64,000 nt of DNA from Breoghania sp037026715 (GTDB taxonomy: Bacteria > Pseudomonadota > Alphaproteobacteria > Rhizobiales > Stappiaceae): positions 1-64,000 of the forward strand of contig NZ_JBANCG010000001.1 of NCBI RefSeq assembly GCF_037026715.1, in the 5' to 3' direction. The position numbers were made by a program, and so were the translations under genes. Below are positions 7,522 to 17,418 of the stretch, in pieces (within the stretch, counting starts at the first letter, position 1; the number at the start of each line of letters is the position of its first letter). A model generated the notes under the pieces. That model did no database searches. It worked only from the letters and a program-made list of their open reading frames with translations, and was not told the origin of the DNA.

Positions 7522-8961
7522 TCAGGAAAGCGCTGCCAGCATTTCACGGGCCCGCACATAGCGGGCATAGCCGGCCTCGAAGGCGCTGCCGAGTTCCGCC
7601 ACCGGCTCGATCGTGCGTGCGATTTTCGGGCGGGTCGCTATGTCTGCCTCCGCACCGGTTGCGGCCATCATGCCAAGCCGGGCGCATCCGAGCGCGGCGC
7701 CGTACTCGCCACCGGCCGGCACATCGATCGGGATGCCGAGGACGCAGGCCAGCACCTGCAGCCAGTAGTCCGATCGGCTTCCCCCGCCGATGGCCACCAG
7801 ACTGGTAACGTCGGTGCCGGTTTCCCTGATGGCTTCCAGGCTGTCGCGCAAGGCAAAGGCGACGCCTTCCAGAACCGCGCGTGTGGTCGTTGTCCGGTCG
7901 CTGGAATGCTCCAGTCCGAGAAACGCCGCGCGCACGCTGGCATTGTTGATCGGCGTGCGCTCACCGCCAAGATAGGGCAGGAAGAGCGCGCGTCCGGGCG
8001 CGCTCAGATCGCCCAGAGTGCCGGCCAGGAAGGAAGGATCAGCCTCAAGGAGGCGGGCGAACCAGGCCAGCGCGTCACTTGCCGACAACACGACGCCCAT
8101 CTGGTGCCAACGGTCGGGCAATGCGTGACAGAAGGTGTGAACCGCGGTTTCCGGGGCCGGCGCATAGGCATCATTGGCGACGAACACCACTCCGGAGGTC
8201 CCCAGCGAGACAAAACCCTCGCCCGCTTTCGTAAGCCCGGCGCCGACGGCGGATGCCGCGTTGTCGCCGGCGCCGCCGGCCACGACGGTGTCTTTCGCAA
8301 AACCCCAACGCGCCGCGATGTCGGCCTTCAGGCAGGCCGAGGCTTCGGAACCCTCCACCAGTCGCGGCATCTGACTGCGGTCCATTCCGCAGGCGCCCAG
8401 TAGCGCGTCCGACCAGTCCCGCTTGCCCGTATCGAGCCAGCTCGTGCCGGCCGCGTCCGACATCTCGCTCACGAATTCTCCCGTCAGCCAGAACCGCAGA
8501 TAGTCCTTGGGCAGCAGGACCATCCGCGTCGCTTCGAACCGGTGCGGTTCGTGTTCCCTCATCCAGGCCAGTTTCGGAGCGGTAAATCCCGGGAAGACGA
8601 TATTGCCCGATACGGATCGCCAGAGCGGATCAACGTCCATCCGCGCGGCTTCGGCTTCTGCCCGGGTGTCGTTCCAGAGAATGGAAGGACGAAGCACGTT
8701 TCCCGTGTGATCGAGCGGCGTGGCGCCGTGCATCTGTCCCGACAGGCCGATCCCGGAAATCCCGTCGAACGAAATCTGGGCCCTGAGCGCATCGAGTACG
8801 GCTATCAGCGCGTCAACCCAGTCCTGCGGATCCTGCTCCGACCATCCCGATTGCGGACGTGAGATCTCAAGCGGCGCCGTCGCGGAGGCGACGACGGATT
8901 GGTCGTCGCGAATGACGAGCCCCTTCAGTCCGCTCGTGCCGAGATCAAGACCCAGAAACAT
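7522..8961 (-). CDS. xylB: Xylulokinase
   Basis: A 479-residue FGGY-family carbohydrate kinase, the length expected for XylB. It would phosphorylate D-xylulose with ATP to xylulose 5-phosphate, which enters the pentose phosphate pathway. It begins MFLGLDLGTSGLKGLVI, the ATP-binding signature. GWSEQDPQDW and SGQMHGATPLD, both typical of xylulokinases, follow, and a GGGSRSDYW motif lies near residue 390. It lies between the ribitol-dehydrogenase-like SDR and the HAD phosphatase on the same strand. It is the common kinase step for polyols oxidised by the cluster's dehydrogenases. Activity on D-ribulose cannot be excluded. Confidence 0.93.
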   Translation of the reverse strand: MFLGLDLGTSGLKGLVIRDDQSVVASATAPLEISRPQSGWSEQDPQDWVDALIAVLDALRAQISFDGISGIGLSGQMHGATPLDHTGNVLRPSILWNDTRAEAEAARMDVDPLWRSVSGNIVFPGFTAPKLAWMREHEPHRFEATRMVLLPKDYLRFWLTGEFVSEMSDAAGTSWLDTGKRDWSDALLGACGMDRSQMPRLVEGSEASACLKADIAARWGFAKDTVVAGGAGDNAASAVGAGLTKAGEGFVSLGTSGVVFVANDAYAPAPETAVHTFCHALPDRWHQMGVVLSASDALAWFARLLEADPSFLAGTLGDLSAPGRALFLPYLGGERTPINNASVRAAFLGLEHSSDRTTTTRAVLEGVAFALRDSLEAIRETGTDVTSLVAIGGGSRSDYWLQVLACVLGIPIDVPAGGEYGAALGCARLGMMAATGAEADIATRPKIARTIEPVAELGSAFEAGYARYVRAREMLAALS

Positions 8962-8976
8962 GTGCCGTTCCCCGTT

Positions 8977-9669
8977 TCACGACGACGCATCCATGATCTG
9001 AAGAAGATCGTCGAAACGCGCTACCACATCTGCCGCGCCTGCTGTCCTGAGACGTGCCGCGTGTTCCTCTCGATGATCGGTGAGGTGTCGCCCGCCGACG
9101 AAGCCGACGACCCGCATGCCGGCACGGATTGCCGCCGATACCCCGGCGCCGGCATCTTCAACGACAAGGCAGTCCTCCGGCCGGGCGTTCATCTTCATGG
9201 CGGCAAAGAGGAAAAGGTCCGGGGCGGGCTTTCCGTGTTCGACCGAATCCGCGCTGTAGGCCCGGCCGGCGAAGCGCTCGCTCAGGCCGACGGCCCGCAG
9301 CGCGAAGTCCAGGCGTCGGTAGGAGCTGCCGGAGGCGATGCAATAGGGGAATTCGCGGCGATCCAGTCGATCGAGGATGGTCAGGACGCCAGGCATGATG
9401 CGCAATTCGCGGGAATAGCGCTCAAACAGCCGCGCGTACCACCCCTCCCGAAAGGAGGCGTCCGGCATGCGGCCGGTAGCGCCGTGCACGAATGCCTCGA
9501 TGTCCTCGAACGAGGCACCCAGAAATCGTGCGATCATCTCGCCGAGCTGCAATTTGATGCCGAACGCCGCCAGACAGGCTTGCAGCTCGGCCAGGGCGAT
9601 GACCTCGCTGTCGACCACAACGCCGTCGAAGTCGAGGATGAGAGCCTTGCTTTTCTCATTCACCATCAA
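8977..9669 (-). CDS. HAD-superfamily hydrolase, phosphoglucomutase-like clade
   Basis: A 230-residue HAD hydrolase. Motif I LDFDGVVVDS is at residues 12-21, motif II GSS near 118, and motif III/IV around the conserved lysine and CLVVEDAGAGVSAA near 170. The sequence resembles beta-phosphoglucomutase and sugar-phosphate phosphatase members. Its start codon overlaps the stop of the SorC-type regulator by four bases (ATGA), so the two are co-translated. Such phosphatases often accompany polyol operons and may remove misphosphorylated sugars. The actual substrate is unknown. Confidence 0.85.
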   Translation of the reverse strand: MMVNEKSKALILDFDGVVVDSEVIALAELQACLAAFGIKLQLGEMIARFLGASFEDIEAFVHGATGRMPDASFREGWYARLFERYSRELRIMPGVLTILDRLDRREFPYCIASGSSYRRLDFALRAVGLSERFAGRAYSADSVEHGKPAPDLFLFAAMKMNARPEDCLVVEDAGAGVSAAIRAGMRVVGFVGGRHLTDHREEHAARLRTAGAADVVARFDDLLQIMDASS

Positions 9670-10643
9670 TCGACCTTGAGCAACAGCTGGGCGGTGACAT
9701 CGTCGGTAATCAGTGTGTTGACGAGCCCGCGCTTCATCGCGGCGCGGATGATGGAGATCTTGTGATGTCCCGCCGCGGCGAGGATCTTTTCCGGAATACG
9801 CTTTACCGTTTCCAGATCGACACCGATCGTTCGATCGTTGAGGGGATGCGTGATCGTATTGCCCTCGCGGTCGAGGAACCGTCCGAGCACGTCGCCGACG
9901 GCGCCATGAGCTATGAGCTCTTCCTGGCTGACTTCACCCGGAACACCCGTGGAGACCAGATAGGAGCGGTCCGAAACGTCGCCGGCGACCAGCACGGCGG
10001 CGTCGAGATGGCGTAGCTTGCGGAAATGATCACCGAATATCTCGGGCGCCAGAAACACATTGGGATCGATATCACGCGACAGATAGATCGGGGCCGCCAG
10101 GATCGAATAGTTCGCCCCGAAGCGTTCCGCAAAGCCGGAGGCGATCGCGAAGGAGTTGAATGAAGCGCCCTTGGTGCTGCCGCCGATCATCGAGACGATC
10201 TCGAGATCGGGGCGCGACTGTTTCGGCAGGCGGCGGATCGCGCTTTGCAGGGTCATGCCCCAGGAGACGCCGACGAGCCTCCAGTCGCTGGCGGTGACGC
10301 GTTCGCTCAGATAGCTGGCGAGCGCGGCCCCGACCGAGTTGTGATAGTCGTAGGCTTCGCGGTTAGCCGGCGCCACCAGTGCCTTTTCGAGGCCGAAGCG
10401 GGCCTTGATTTCCTCTTGCAGCTCGATGCGCGCCAGGAAGGGGGACTCGATGCTAACCTTCACCATGCCGAGCGACTTGGCGCGCTGGATCGCCTGATTG
10501 ACGCGCAGCCGCGTCAGCCCGAGCGTCTTGGCGACCTCGGCCTGGGTCATTTCGTTGACATAGTAATGCCAGCAAACCTCGCTCACGAGAGCCTCGCTCT
10601 CGTCCCGCCCGTCCTGGGGCATCCGCTTGTCCCTTGAAGTCAC
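9666..10643 (-). CDS. SorC-type sugar-binding transcriptional regulator
   Basis: A regulator of about 325 residues with an N-terminal helix-turn-helix (YYVNEMTQAEVAKTLGLTRL) and a C-terminal SorC sugar-phosphate-binding domain from about residue 60. It resembles EryD-like regulators of rhizobial polyol operons. I chose GTG 10643 because GGGAGG lies 10 bp upstream; ATG 10619 is a possible alternative and the frame extends to 10757. It is divergent from the ABC transporter. The shared intergenic region holds repeated ACATTTGTAA elements that are good operator candidates. The inducer is probably a phosphorylated or free pentitol derivative. Confidence 0.88.
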   Translation of the reverse strand: MTSRDKRMPQDGRDESEALVSEVCWHYYVNEMTQAEVAKTLGLTRLRVNQAIQRAKSLGMVKVSIESPFLARIELQEEIKARFGLEKALVAPANREAYDYHNSVGAALASYLSERVTASDWRLVGVSWGMTLQSAIRRLPKQSRPDLEIVSMIGGSTKGASFNSFAIASGFAERFGANYSILAAPIYLSRDIDPNVFLAPEIFGDHFRKLRHLDAAVLVAGDVSDRSYLVSTGVPGEVSQEELIAHGAVGDVLGRFLDREGNTITHPLNDRTIGVDLETVKRIPEKILAAAGHHKISIIRAAMKRGLVNTLITDDVTAQLLLKVD

Positions 10644-10735
10644 CCTCTGCCCGCCTCCCGACGGTTTGGACGTTGTCGCCCGATTGTTTTGCGCGAAGTT
10701 CGGCCCTTGCGCGGAGCCGGTCGCCTCGCTCAATC

Positions 10736-10800
10736 TTACATTTGTAAACCCGGGCACACAAATGGATAAAACAGTTGCATTGATTATTATACATTTGTAA
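10736..10800. promoter_or_regulatory. Repeated operator elements between the SorC regulator and ABC transporter
   Basis: TTACATTTGTAA at 10736-10747 recurs as ATACATTTGTAA at 10789-10800, 53 bp apart, close to five helical turns. An inverted half-site, CACAAATGGAT, lies between them near 10757. Each copy contains the dyad TACA-TT-TGTA. The AT-rich stretch stands out from the GC-rich surroundings and lies between divergent genes. I infer binding sites for the SorC-type regulator. Confidence 0.6.
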
Positions 10801-10873
10801 TCTCATGGGAGACGGATCTGGAGGAGAGCGCCACAGGCGCCGCCGTCTTGCAGAAAAATCCGGGAGGAATCAC

Positions 10874-12325
10874 ATGAATTTATCTGTCAAGCTCGGCGCA
10901 TCCGCGCTGGCGCTCATGCTTGCGGCGGGCTCTGCCTTCGCGCAGGATATCAAGGTTGAACATCCCGACTGGTGGAAGAACGCCGGTGCCAAGTTCGAGG
11001 GCGTGACGTTGCGTGGCGTGACCGAGGCGACGCCGCCGTCCAACTACATCTCCGATGTCCTCGCCCCGGCATTCGAGGACCTGACGGGCATTCGGGTGGA
11101 GATCGAGACCACTTCCTGGGATCAGATGTACGACAAGGCCATCAAGGACATGGAGGCCAAGACCGGCATCTATGACATGGTCTTCATCGAGCAGGATATC
11201 GTCTACGCCTATCTCGCCCGTGATTTTCTGGTTGATTTCACGGCCGAGTTGAAGGCGCACCCGGAGCTGAAGGCCGCGAATTTCGACGAGGCCAACCTGA
11301 CCTCCTTTGCCGACAATTTCCGCGGCAAGAACGGCGACCTCTTCGGCATGCCGATGGAGGCCTTCATCAAGGTCTACCTCTATCGCACGGATCTCTTCAA
11401 CGACCCGGAGGTCAAGGCCGCCTTCAAGAAGGAGACAGGTCACGATCTCGTCCCCGCCAAGACCCACGCCGAATATGCCGAGATCGCCCGCTTCTTCACC
11501 ACGTGGGGCAAGGATCACGACATGAAGCTGTGGGGCACCACGGCGCAGGCCCATACCGGCCATCCGGCTTCCTGGTACGAGTTCTTTGAATCCGTCGCGC
11601 CCACCTACGGCGTCTACAACTGGGGCATCAACCCGGACAAGAACTACGCGGCGACCGTTGCCCACGGCGGTTCGATGAATTCGCCCGAAGCCAAGGCCGC
11701 GCTCAAGTGGTGGCTTGAGATGCGTGATCTGGCGCCGCCGGAATCGGTCCAGTCCACTTGGACGGAGGTCGCCACCACCTTCGCCGCCGGTCGTGCCGCG
11801 CAAGGGCTGGTCTACGGCGAGAACGCCGCCTGGATCGCGTCCGACAAGAACAAGTCGCGCGTCGTCGGCAAGGTGGGTGTCGCCCTGCCGCCGCTGGAAG
11901 ATGGCGTGATGGCGGATGCCGAAAGCGGCAAGGGATATATCGGCTACTACGATGGTGGTGCCTTCGGCACTCCGGTCACCTCCAAGAACAAGGAAGCGGC
12001 GCTGCTGTTCCTGCAGTTCCTCGCGTTGCCCGAAATCCAGGAAGACTGGGCGGCGGCCGCATCGCGTATCACCCTGACCTCCACGTACGACACGCCGAAG
12101 GTCAAGGCGCTGGATAAGGAGTTGGGCGGCTACTACACGATGATGCGCGAGGACGGAAAGCTCTTCCGCGGCGCGCCCCCGTATCCCTTCCATGCCCAGG
12201 TGCGCGAGGCGACCGCGCAGATCCTCTACAAGGTCCTCACCGGCGATCTTGGCCCGGATGAAGGCCTCGACCAGATGGCCGCGAAGGCAGAGGAAGAACT
12301 TCAGACCCTCGGCTACCGCGAGTAG
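10874..12325 (+). CDS. ABC transporter sugar/polyol-binding protein
   Basis: A 483-residue periplasmic binding protein of the extracellular solute-binding family 1. A signal peptide covers residues 1-23, with a likely cleavage after SAFA. The body resembles SmoE-type sorbitol/mannitol-binding proteins of alphaproteobacteria. I chose ATG 10874, preceded by GGGAGGAAT, over the longer frame from 10805, which would bury the signal peptide. It is the first gene of the plus-strand half of the cluster, followed by two permeases, a small membrane protein, a dehydrogenase and the ATPase. The ligand is probably a pentitol or hexitol. Confidence 0.9.
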   Translation: MNLSVKLGASALALMLAAGSAFAQDIKVEHPDWWKNAGAKFEGVTLRGVTEATPPSNYISDVLAPAFEDLTGIRVEIETTSWDQMYDKAIKDMEAKTGIYDMVFIEQDIVYAYLARDFLVDFTAELKAHPELKAANFDEANLTSFADNFRGKNGDLFGMPMEAFIKVYLYRTDLFNDPEVKAAFKKETGHDLVPAKTHAEYAEIARFFTTWGKDHDMKLWGTTAQAHTGHPASWYEFFESVAPTYGVYNWGINPDKNYAATVAHGGSMNSPEAKAALKWWLEMRDLAPPESVQSTWTEVATTFAAGRAAQGLVYGENAAWIASDKNKSRVVGKVGVALPPLEDGVMADAESGKGYIGYYDGGAFGTPVTSKNKEAALLFLQFLALPEIQEDWAAAASRITLTSTYDTPKVKALDKELGGYYTMMREDGKLFRGAPPYPFHAQVREATAQILYKVLTGDLGPDEGLDQMAAKAEEELQTLGYRE

Positions 12326-12445
12326 GCCGAACGCTTGCGGGCCGCGCCTTTGTTCCTGGCGCGGCCCGTGACCCCAGCTTCAATCTCAATCAGAACAAGC
12401 ATCTGCCGTCGCGAACGTACTTTCGCGATGTGGGAGGATCAATCG

Positions 12446-13324
12446 ATGCATTCGAACAGGCTGGGCTGGCTTCTGCTCGCCCCGACGCTGCTCGTCCTCG
12501 GTCTCTTCGGTGTCGTGCCGTTCTTCTACGTGGTCTGGGTTTCCTTCCACCAGTGGAACCCCTTCGCCGCCAACCCGGACATGATCTTCAACGGCGCGGA
12601 AAACTTCCGCCACCTCGTCTTTGACGAGGCCTTCCTGGCCTCGCTCGGCGCGACTGTGAGTTTTGTTTTTTTCGCGGTCGTTTCCGAACTGGTGCTTGGA
12701 TACATGCTTGCCCAGGCCTTCATGAAGGACTTTCCCGGCAAGGGTTTCTTCCGCACGATCCACACTCTGCCTCTCATCATGGCGCCGATCATCGTCGGTT
12801 CGGTGTGGAAGCTGATGACGACGCCGTCCATCGGCATCATCCCGAACCTGCTCGACAGCTGGTTCGGCTTCGATCTCAACATCGGGCAGAGCGCGGCGGC
12901 CGCCTTCATCGTCACCGTGGTCATGGATGTCTGGCACTGGACCCCGCTCGTGACGCTGAGCCTCATCGCGGCCCTCGTCTCGCTGCCGCAAGATCCCTTC
13001 GAGCAGGCGCAGATCGATGGCGCCGGAAAACGGCAGATTTTCTGGCACGTTACCCTGCCGATGATCGCGCCCGCCGTGCTCGCCACGGTCTTCATCCGCC
13101 TGATGGATGCGCTGCGCACCGTCGACGAGGTGTTGATGCTCACCGGCGGCGGTCCGGGAGCGGCCACCCGCTATGTGGGCGTCCACATCTTCAAGGAAGT
13201 TTTCCCGCGCACGAACTACGGCTACGGCTCGGCCATTTCCGTCATCGTGCTCTACCTGACCATCGTGGTGTGCTGGCTGCTCTATGTGGGCATGCTCGCC
13301 CCGCGCAACACCGGGAAGGGGTGA
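12446..13324 (+). CDS. ABC transporter permease, MalF/UgpA type
   Basis: A 292-residue inner-membrane permease with about six transmembrane segments. The cytoplasmic EAA loop for ATPase contact is seen as EQAQIDGAGKRQIFWHVTLP near residues 190-210. I chose ATG 12446 because GGGAGG lies eight bases upstream; ATG 12428 in the same frame overlaps that site. It pairs with the next gene to form the heterodimeric channel. The 120-bp gap after the binding-protein gene holds GGGCCGCGCC (12340-12349) and GGCGCGGCCC (12358-12367), a hairpin that may protect the upstream message. Confidence 0.9.
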   Translation: MHSNRLGWLLLAPTLLVLGLFGVVPFFYVVWVSFHQWNPFAANPDMIFNGAENFRHLVFDEAFLASLGATVSFVFFAVVSELVLGYMLAQAFMKDFPGKGFFRTIHTLPLIMAPIIVGSVWKLMTTPSIGIIPNLLDSWFGFDLNIGQSAAAAFIVTVVMDVWHWTPLVTLSLIAALVSLPQDPFEQAQIDGAGKRQIFWHVTLPMIAPAVLATVFIRLMDALRTVDEVLMLTGGGPGAATRYVGVHIFKEVFPRTNYGYGSAISVIVLYLTIVVCWLLYVGMLAPRNTGKG

Positions 13325-13328
13325 TGCG

Positions 13329-14165
13329 ATGAAACGCCGGCACCCTTGGCTCTATCTCCTGTTCTGGATCGCAGTGAGTTTCCTCACGCTCTTTCCGATC
13401 TACTGGCTGTTCGTCATCTCGGTGAAACCGGCTGTGGATCTCTTCTCCACCCCGGACATCATCCTGAAAAGCTTCTACTGGCAGAACTACATCGACGTCC
13501 TGAACGACCGCACCCTGCGCGGCTACATGGTCAACTCGCTGGTGATCTCGTCGGGAAATGCGGTTCTGTGCACGACGCTCGGCTTTCTCGCCTGCTATGC
13601 GCTCTCGCGCTTCGACCTGCCGGGCAAGGAGAGCATCTTCTTCTGGACGATCACCAACCGCATGGCGCCGCCGGCAGTGTTCCTGCTTCCGCTGTTCCTG
13701 CTGATGACGCAGGTCTACCGGATCGGCGACTTCACGCTCCTCGATACGCGCATCGGCATGATCCTGGTCTATTGCACCTTCAACCTGCCCTTCGCGATCT
13801 GGACGTTGCGGCCCACCCTGGACGGTATCCCGAAGGAGCTGGACGAGGCTGCCTACATGGACGGGGCGAGCCCCTTCAAGGTGATCACCGAGGTGGTTTT
13901 CCCGCTGTGCCGGCCGGGCCTTGCGGTGACGCTGATCCTCACCTGGGTTTTTGCCTGGAACGAATACCTGCTCGCCGCCACGCTCACCAATTTCAGCGCA
14001 CGCACCCTGACGACGGGCCTGTCGGAATACGTCACCACCACCGGCACGGAATGGGGAATCATGGCCGCGATCTCGGTCTTCACCCTTATCCCGGCGCTCA
14101 TCGTCTTCGGCCTGGTGCAGCGCCACATCGTCACCGGCCTGACCTTCGGCGCGGTGAAGGGATAG
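13329..14165 (+). CDS. ABC transporter permease, MalG/UgpE type
   Basis: A 278-residue inner-membrane permease, the second half of the polyol channel. It has six hydrophobic segments and an EAA loop (ELDEAAYMDGASPFKVITEV) near residues 170-190. The start at 13329 was chosen because the frame from 13284 runs back into the upstream permease, while ATG 13329 begins four bases after that gene stops. The tight spacing indicates one operon. Confidence 0.9.
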   Translation: MKRRHPWLYLLFWIAVSFLTLFPIYWLFVISVKPAVDLFSTPDIILKSFYWQNYIDVLNDRTLRGYMVNSLVISSGNAVLCTTLGFLACYALSRFDLPGKESIFFWTITNRMAPPAVFLLPLFLLMTQVYRIGDFTLLDTRIGMILVYCTFNLPFAIWTLRPTLDGIPKELDEAAYMDGASPFKVITEVVFPLCRPGLAVTLILTWVFAWNEYLLAATLTNFSARTLTTGLSEYVTTTGTEWGIMAAISVFTLIPALIVFGLVQRHIVTGLTFGAVKG

Positions 14166-14169
14166 CGCG

Positions 14170-14418
14170 ATGAACCACAAACTCGACGATATCGACACGC
14201 CCATCGACGTGCTTGAGGACAACACGGCGCCGCCATCGGGATCCCGCGGATTCCTGCCGATCGAGACCAACGCCTTCGACCGCTGTTTCATCTCGGTCGT
14301 GATCTGGATCGCGCTGTCGCTCTTCTGGTTCCGCTTTATGGAGCCGGCCGGCCTCTCGATCTGGATTTCCAATGTCATCGCGATGGCGATCGCTGCCATC
14401 GTCATCGCGAAAGGGTAA
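14170..14418 (+). CDS. Small membrane protein of the polyol ABC operon
   Basis: An 82-residue protein with a hydrophilic, acidic N-terminus (about 1-38) and two hydrophobic segments near 40-58 and 62-80. It starts four bases after the second permease and ends four bases before the dehydrogenase, so it is clearly part of the operon. Small integral membrane proteins of the DUF2160 type occupy a similar place in rhizobial glycerol transporter operons. I cannot tell whether this one is homologous. It might be an accessory transporter subunit. Confidence 0.7.
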   Translation: MNHKLDDIDTPIDVLEDNTAPPSGSRGFLPIETNAFDRCFISVVIWIALSLFWFRFMEPAGLSIWISNVIAMAIAAIVIAKG

Positions 14419-14422
14419 TGCA

Positions 14423-15475
14423 ATGAAATCACTGGTTCTTGAAAAGAAAGACGAGCTTTCGCTGCGCGACTTCCCCGCCATCGACCGCGAGGAAGACGTG
14501 CTCGGTCCCCTCGACGTGCGCATCAAGCTGCACACGGTGGGCATCTGCGGATCGGACATCCACTATTACACCCATGGCCGCATCGGCCATTTCGTCGTCA
14601 ACGAACCGATGATCCTCGGTCACGAGGCTTCCGGCACCGTGATTGAGACCGGTGCCGGGGTGAAAAGCGTCAAGGTCGGCGACCGGGTCTGCATGGAGCC
14701 GGGCATTCCCGATCCCAATTCAAAGGCGACGCGGCTCGGCATCTACAATGTGGATCCGGCGGTGCGCTTCTGGGCGACCCCGCCGGTCCACGGCATTTTG
14801 CGGCCCACCTGCGTCCACCCGGAAGCCTTCACTTTCAAGCTGCCCGACGCGGTCTCGTTTGCGGAAGCGGCGATGGTCGAGCCGCTCGCGGTCGGCGTTC
14901 ACGCCGCCACCAAGGCCCGCATCAAACCGGGCGACATCGCGGTGGTGATGGGCGCTGGCCCGATCGGCCTCGTCACGGTTCTCTCCGCGCTCGCAGCCGG
15001 CTGCGCTCGTGTCTTCGTCAGCGACTTGTCGGACAAGAAGCTGGAGATCGCGGAAAGCCTCAACCCGGCCATCACCGGCGTCAACGCCGTGACGGGGGAT
15101 CTCGTTGCCCGCGTCATGAAGGAGACGGACGGCTGGGGTGCGGACGTGGTGTTCGAGGCGACGGGCTCGCCCAAGGCGGCGGCGCAGATCTTCCAGCCGC
15201 TGGCGCCTGGCGGTTGCGTGGTCATGATCGGCGGCCAGCCCGATCCCATCTCCTATGATGCGGGTGCCGCGATGGTGCGCGAAGCGCGGGTGGAGAATAT
15301 TTTCCGCTACGCCCACGTCTTCCCGCGTTGCGTCGCCATGCTCGCGTCGGGGGCAATCGACGTGAAGCCGCTCATCACCCGCACCTTCGACTTCGAGGAA
15401 AGCGTGCGCGCCTTCGAGGTCGCGGCCTCCGCGCCGCCGGCCGATGTGAAGATGCAGATCGTGATGCCCAGTTAA
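14423..15475 (+). CDS. Zinc-dependent polyol dehydrogenase (xylitol/L-iditol type)
   Basis: A 350-residue medium-chain zinc dehydrogenase. The catalytic-zinc region VGICGSDIHYYTHGRIG is near residue 39 and GHEASG near 66. A Rossmann motif, VMGAGPIGLVTVL, lies near 176. It resembles sorbitol and xylitol dehydrogenases. The cluster of four cysteines that binds structural zinc in many relatives is not evident in the loop near 90-110, where only one cysteine is seen. That feature also occurs in animal sorbitol dehydrogenase. With XylB it would convert xylitol or D-arabitol through D-xylulose to xylulose 5-phosphate. I chose the start at 14423, after the small membrane protein. Confidence 0.9.
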   Translation: MKSLVLEKKDELSLRDFPAIDREEDVLGPLDVRIKLHTVGICGSDIHYYTHGRIGHFVVNEPMILGHEASGTVIETGAGVKSVKVGDRVCMEPGIPDPNSKATRLGIYNVDPAVRFWATPPVHGILRPTCVHPEAFTFKLPDAVSFAEAAMVEPLAVGVHAATKARIKPGDIAVVMGAGPIGLVTVLSALAAGCARVFVSDLSDKKLEIAESLNPAITGVNAVTGDLVARVMKETDGWGADVVFEATGSPKAAAQIFQPLAPGGCVVMIGGQPDPISYDAGAAMVREARVENIFRYAHVFPRCVAMLASGAIDVKPLITRTFDFEESVRAFEVAASAPPADVKMQIVMPS

Positions 15476-15486
15476 GGAGCCCTCTC

Positions 15487-16557
<1,071 letters not shown>

Positions 16558-16603
16558 GCGCCCGGTTCAACAACGCGCATCGCATCATCTCAGGAGACCG
16601 GCG

Positions 16604-17329
16604 ATGAACTTCTCAGGCACATCGGTCATCATTACCGGCGCGGGCAAGGGGATCGGCCGGGCGACGGCCCTCATGCTGGCGGAACGCGGGGCCGACGTTG
16701 TCGCTCTCAGTCGGACGCAAGCCGATCTGGACAGCCTGCATGCAGAAGCCGGCTGCCGTGGCATTGCCGTCGATCTTGCCGACACGGCGGCCGCGCGCAC
16801 GGCGATGCGTACGGCGGGGTGTTGTGACCACCTCGTCAATTGCGCCGGCACAAACGTGCTGGAAAGCGTTCTCGACATGACGGAGGAGGGATACGAGGCC
16901 GTCATGGGGATCAACCTGCGCGCCGCGCTGGTGTGTGCCCAGGAATTCGCGAAAGCGCGGATTGCGGCCGGAGGGGGCGGCGCGATCGTCAATGTCACCA
17001 GCATCGCCGGTCATCGCGGCTTCCCCGACCACGTCTGTTACGCGGCCTCAAAAGCGGGGCTTGAGGGCGCGACACGCGTGATGGCCAAGGAACTGGGGCT
17101 TCATGGCATCCGGGTGAATGCGCTCGCGCCGACCGTAACAATGACGGAACTCGCTGCTGCCGCCTGGAGCGATCCGTCGAAGAGCGAGCCGATGTTGGTG
17201 CGTCACCCAAGCGGCCGCTTTGCCGAAGTCGAGGATGTGGCCCGGGCGATCTGCGTTCTCCTTTCCGCTGATGCGGGCTTTGTTTCAGGCGCGGTGCTGC
17301 CGGTCGATGGCGGTTTCCTGGCCGTATGA
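16604..17329 (+). CDS. SDR, DCXR-like L-xylulose reductase
   Basis: A 241-residue short-chain dehydrogenase that closely recalls vertebrate dicarbonyl/L-xylulose reductase. TGAGKGIG is near residue 9, LSRTQADLDSLHAE near 36, YAASK near 147, RVNALAPTV near 170, and a WSDPSK segment is followed by PSGRFAEVEDV. This would interconvert L-xylulose and xylitol with NADP(H). CAGGAGA precedes the ATG at 16604. It is the last gene of the transporter operon. With the zinc dehydrogenase and XylB it gives a route from L-xylulose or L-arabitol to xylulose 5-phosphate. Substrate choice is inferred. Confidence 0.87.
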   Translation: MNFSGTSVIITGAGKGIGRATALMLAERGADVVALSRTQADLDSLHAEAGCRGIAVDLADTAAARTAMRTAGCCDHLVNCAGTNVLESVLDMTEEGYEAVMGINLRAALVCAQEFAKARIAAGGGGAIVNVTSIAGHRGFPDHVCYAASKAGLEGATRVMAKELGLHGIRVNALAPTVTMTELAAAAWSDPSKSEPMLVRHPSGRFAEVEDVARAICVLLSADAGFVSGAVLPVDGGFLAV

Positions 17330-17330
17330 A

Positions 17331-17362
17331 AAGGGGCCCATGCTGGCGCACGGACCCCGTTT
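17331..17362. terminator. Possible bidirectional terminator
   Basis: AAAAGGGGCCC faces GGACCCCGTTT with one mismatch in the stem. It lies between the convergent xylulose reductase and ask genes, with A-rich and T-rich flanks. The loop is long (about 13 bases), so this is a moderate call. Confidence 0.4.
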
Positions 17363-17418
17363 CCCATTCTCGTAGTCGGCCCCATCCAGACGGACCGGGG
17401 AGCGACAGGGTCGGCAAC

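Noticed and set aside
10880..12193. 437-codon minus-strand frame
   Set aside because: It is antisense to the binding-protein gene, which has a signal peptide, ribosome-binding site and operon context.
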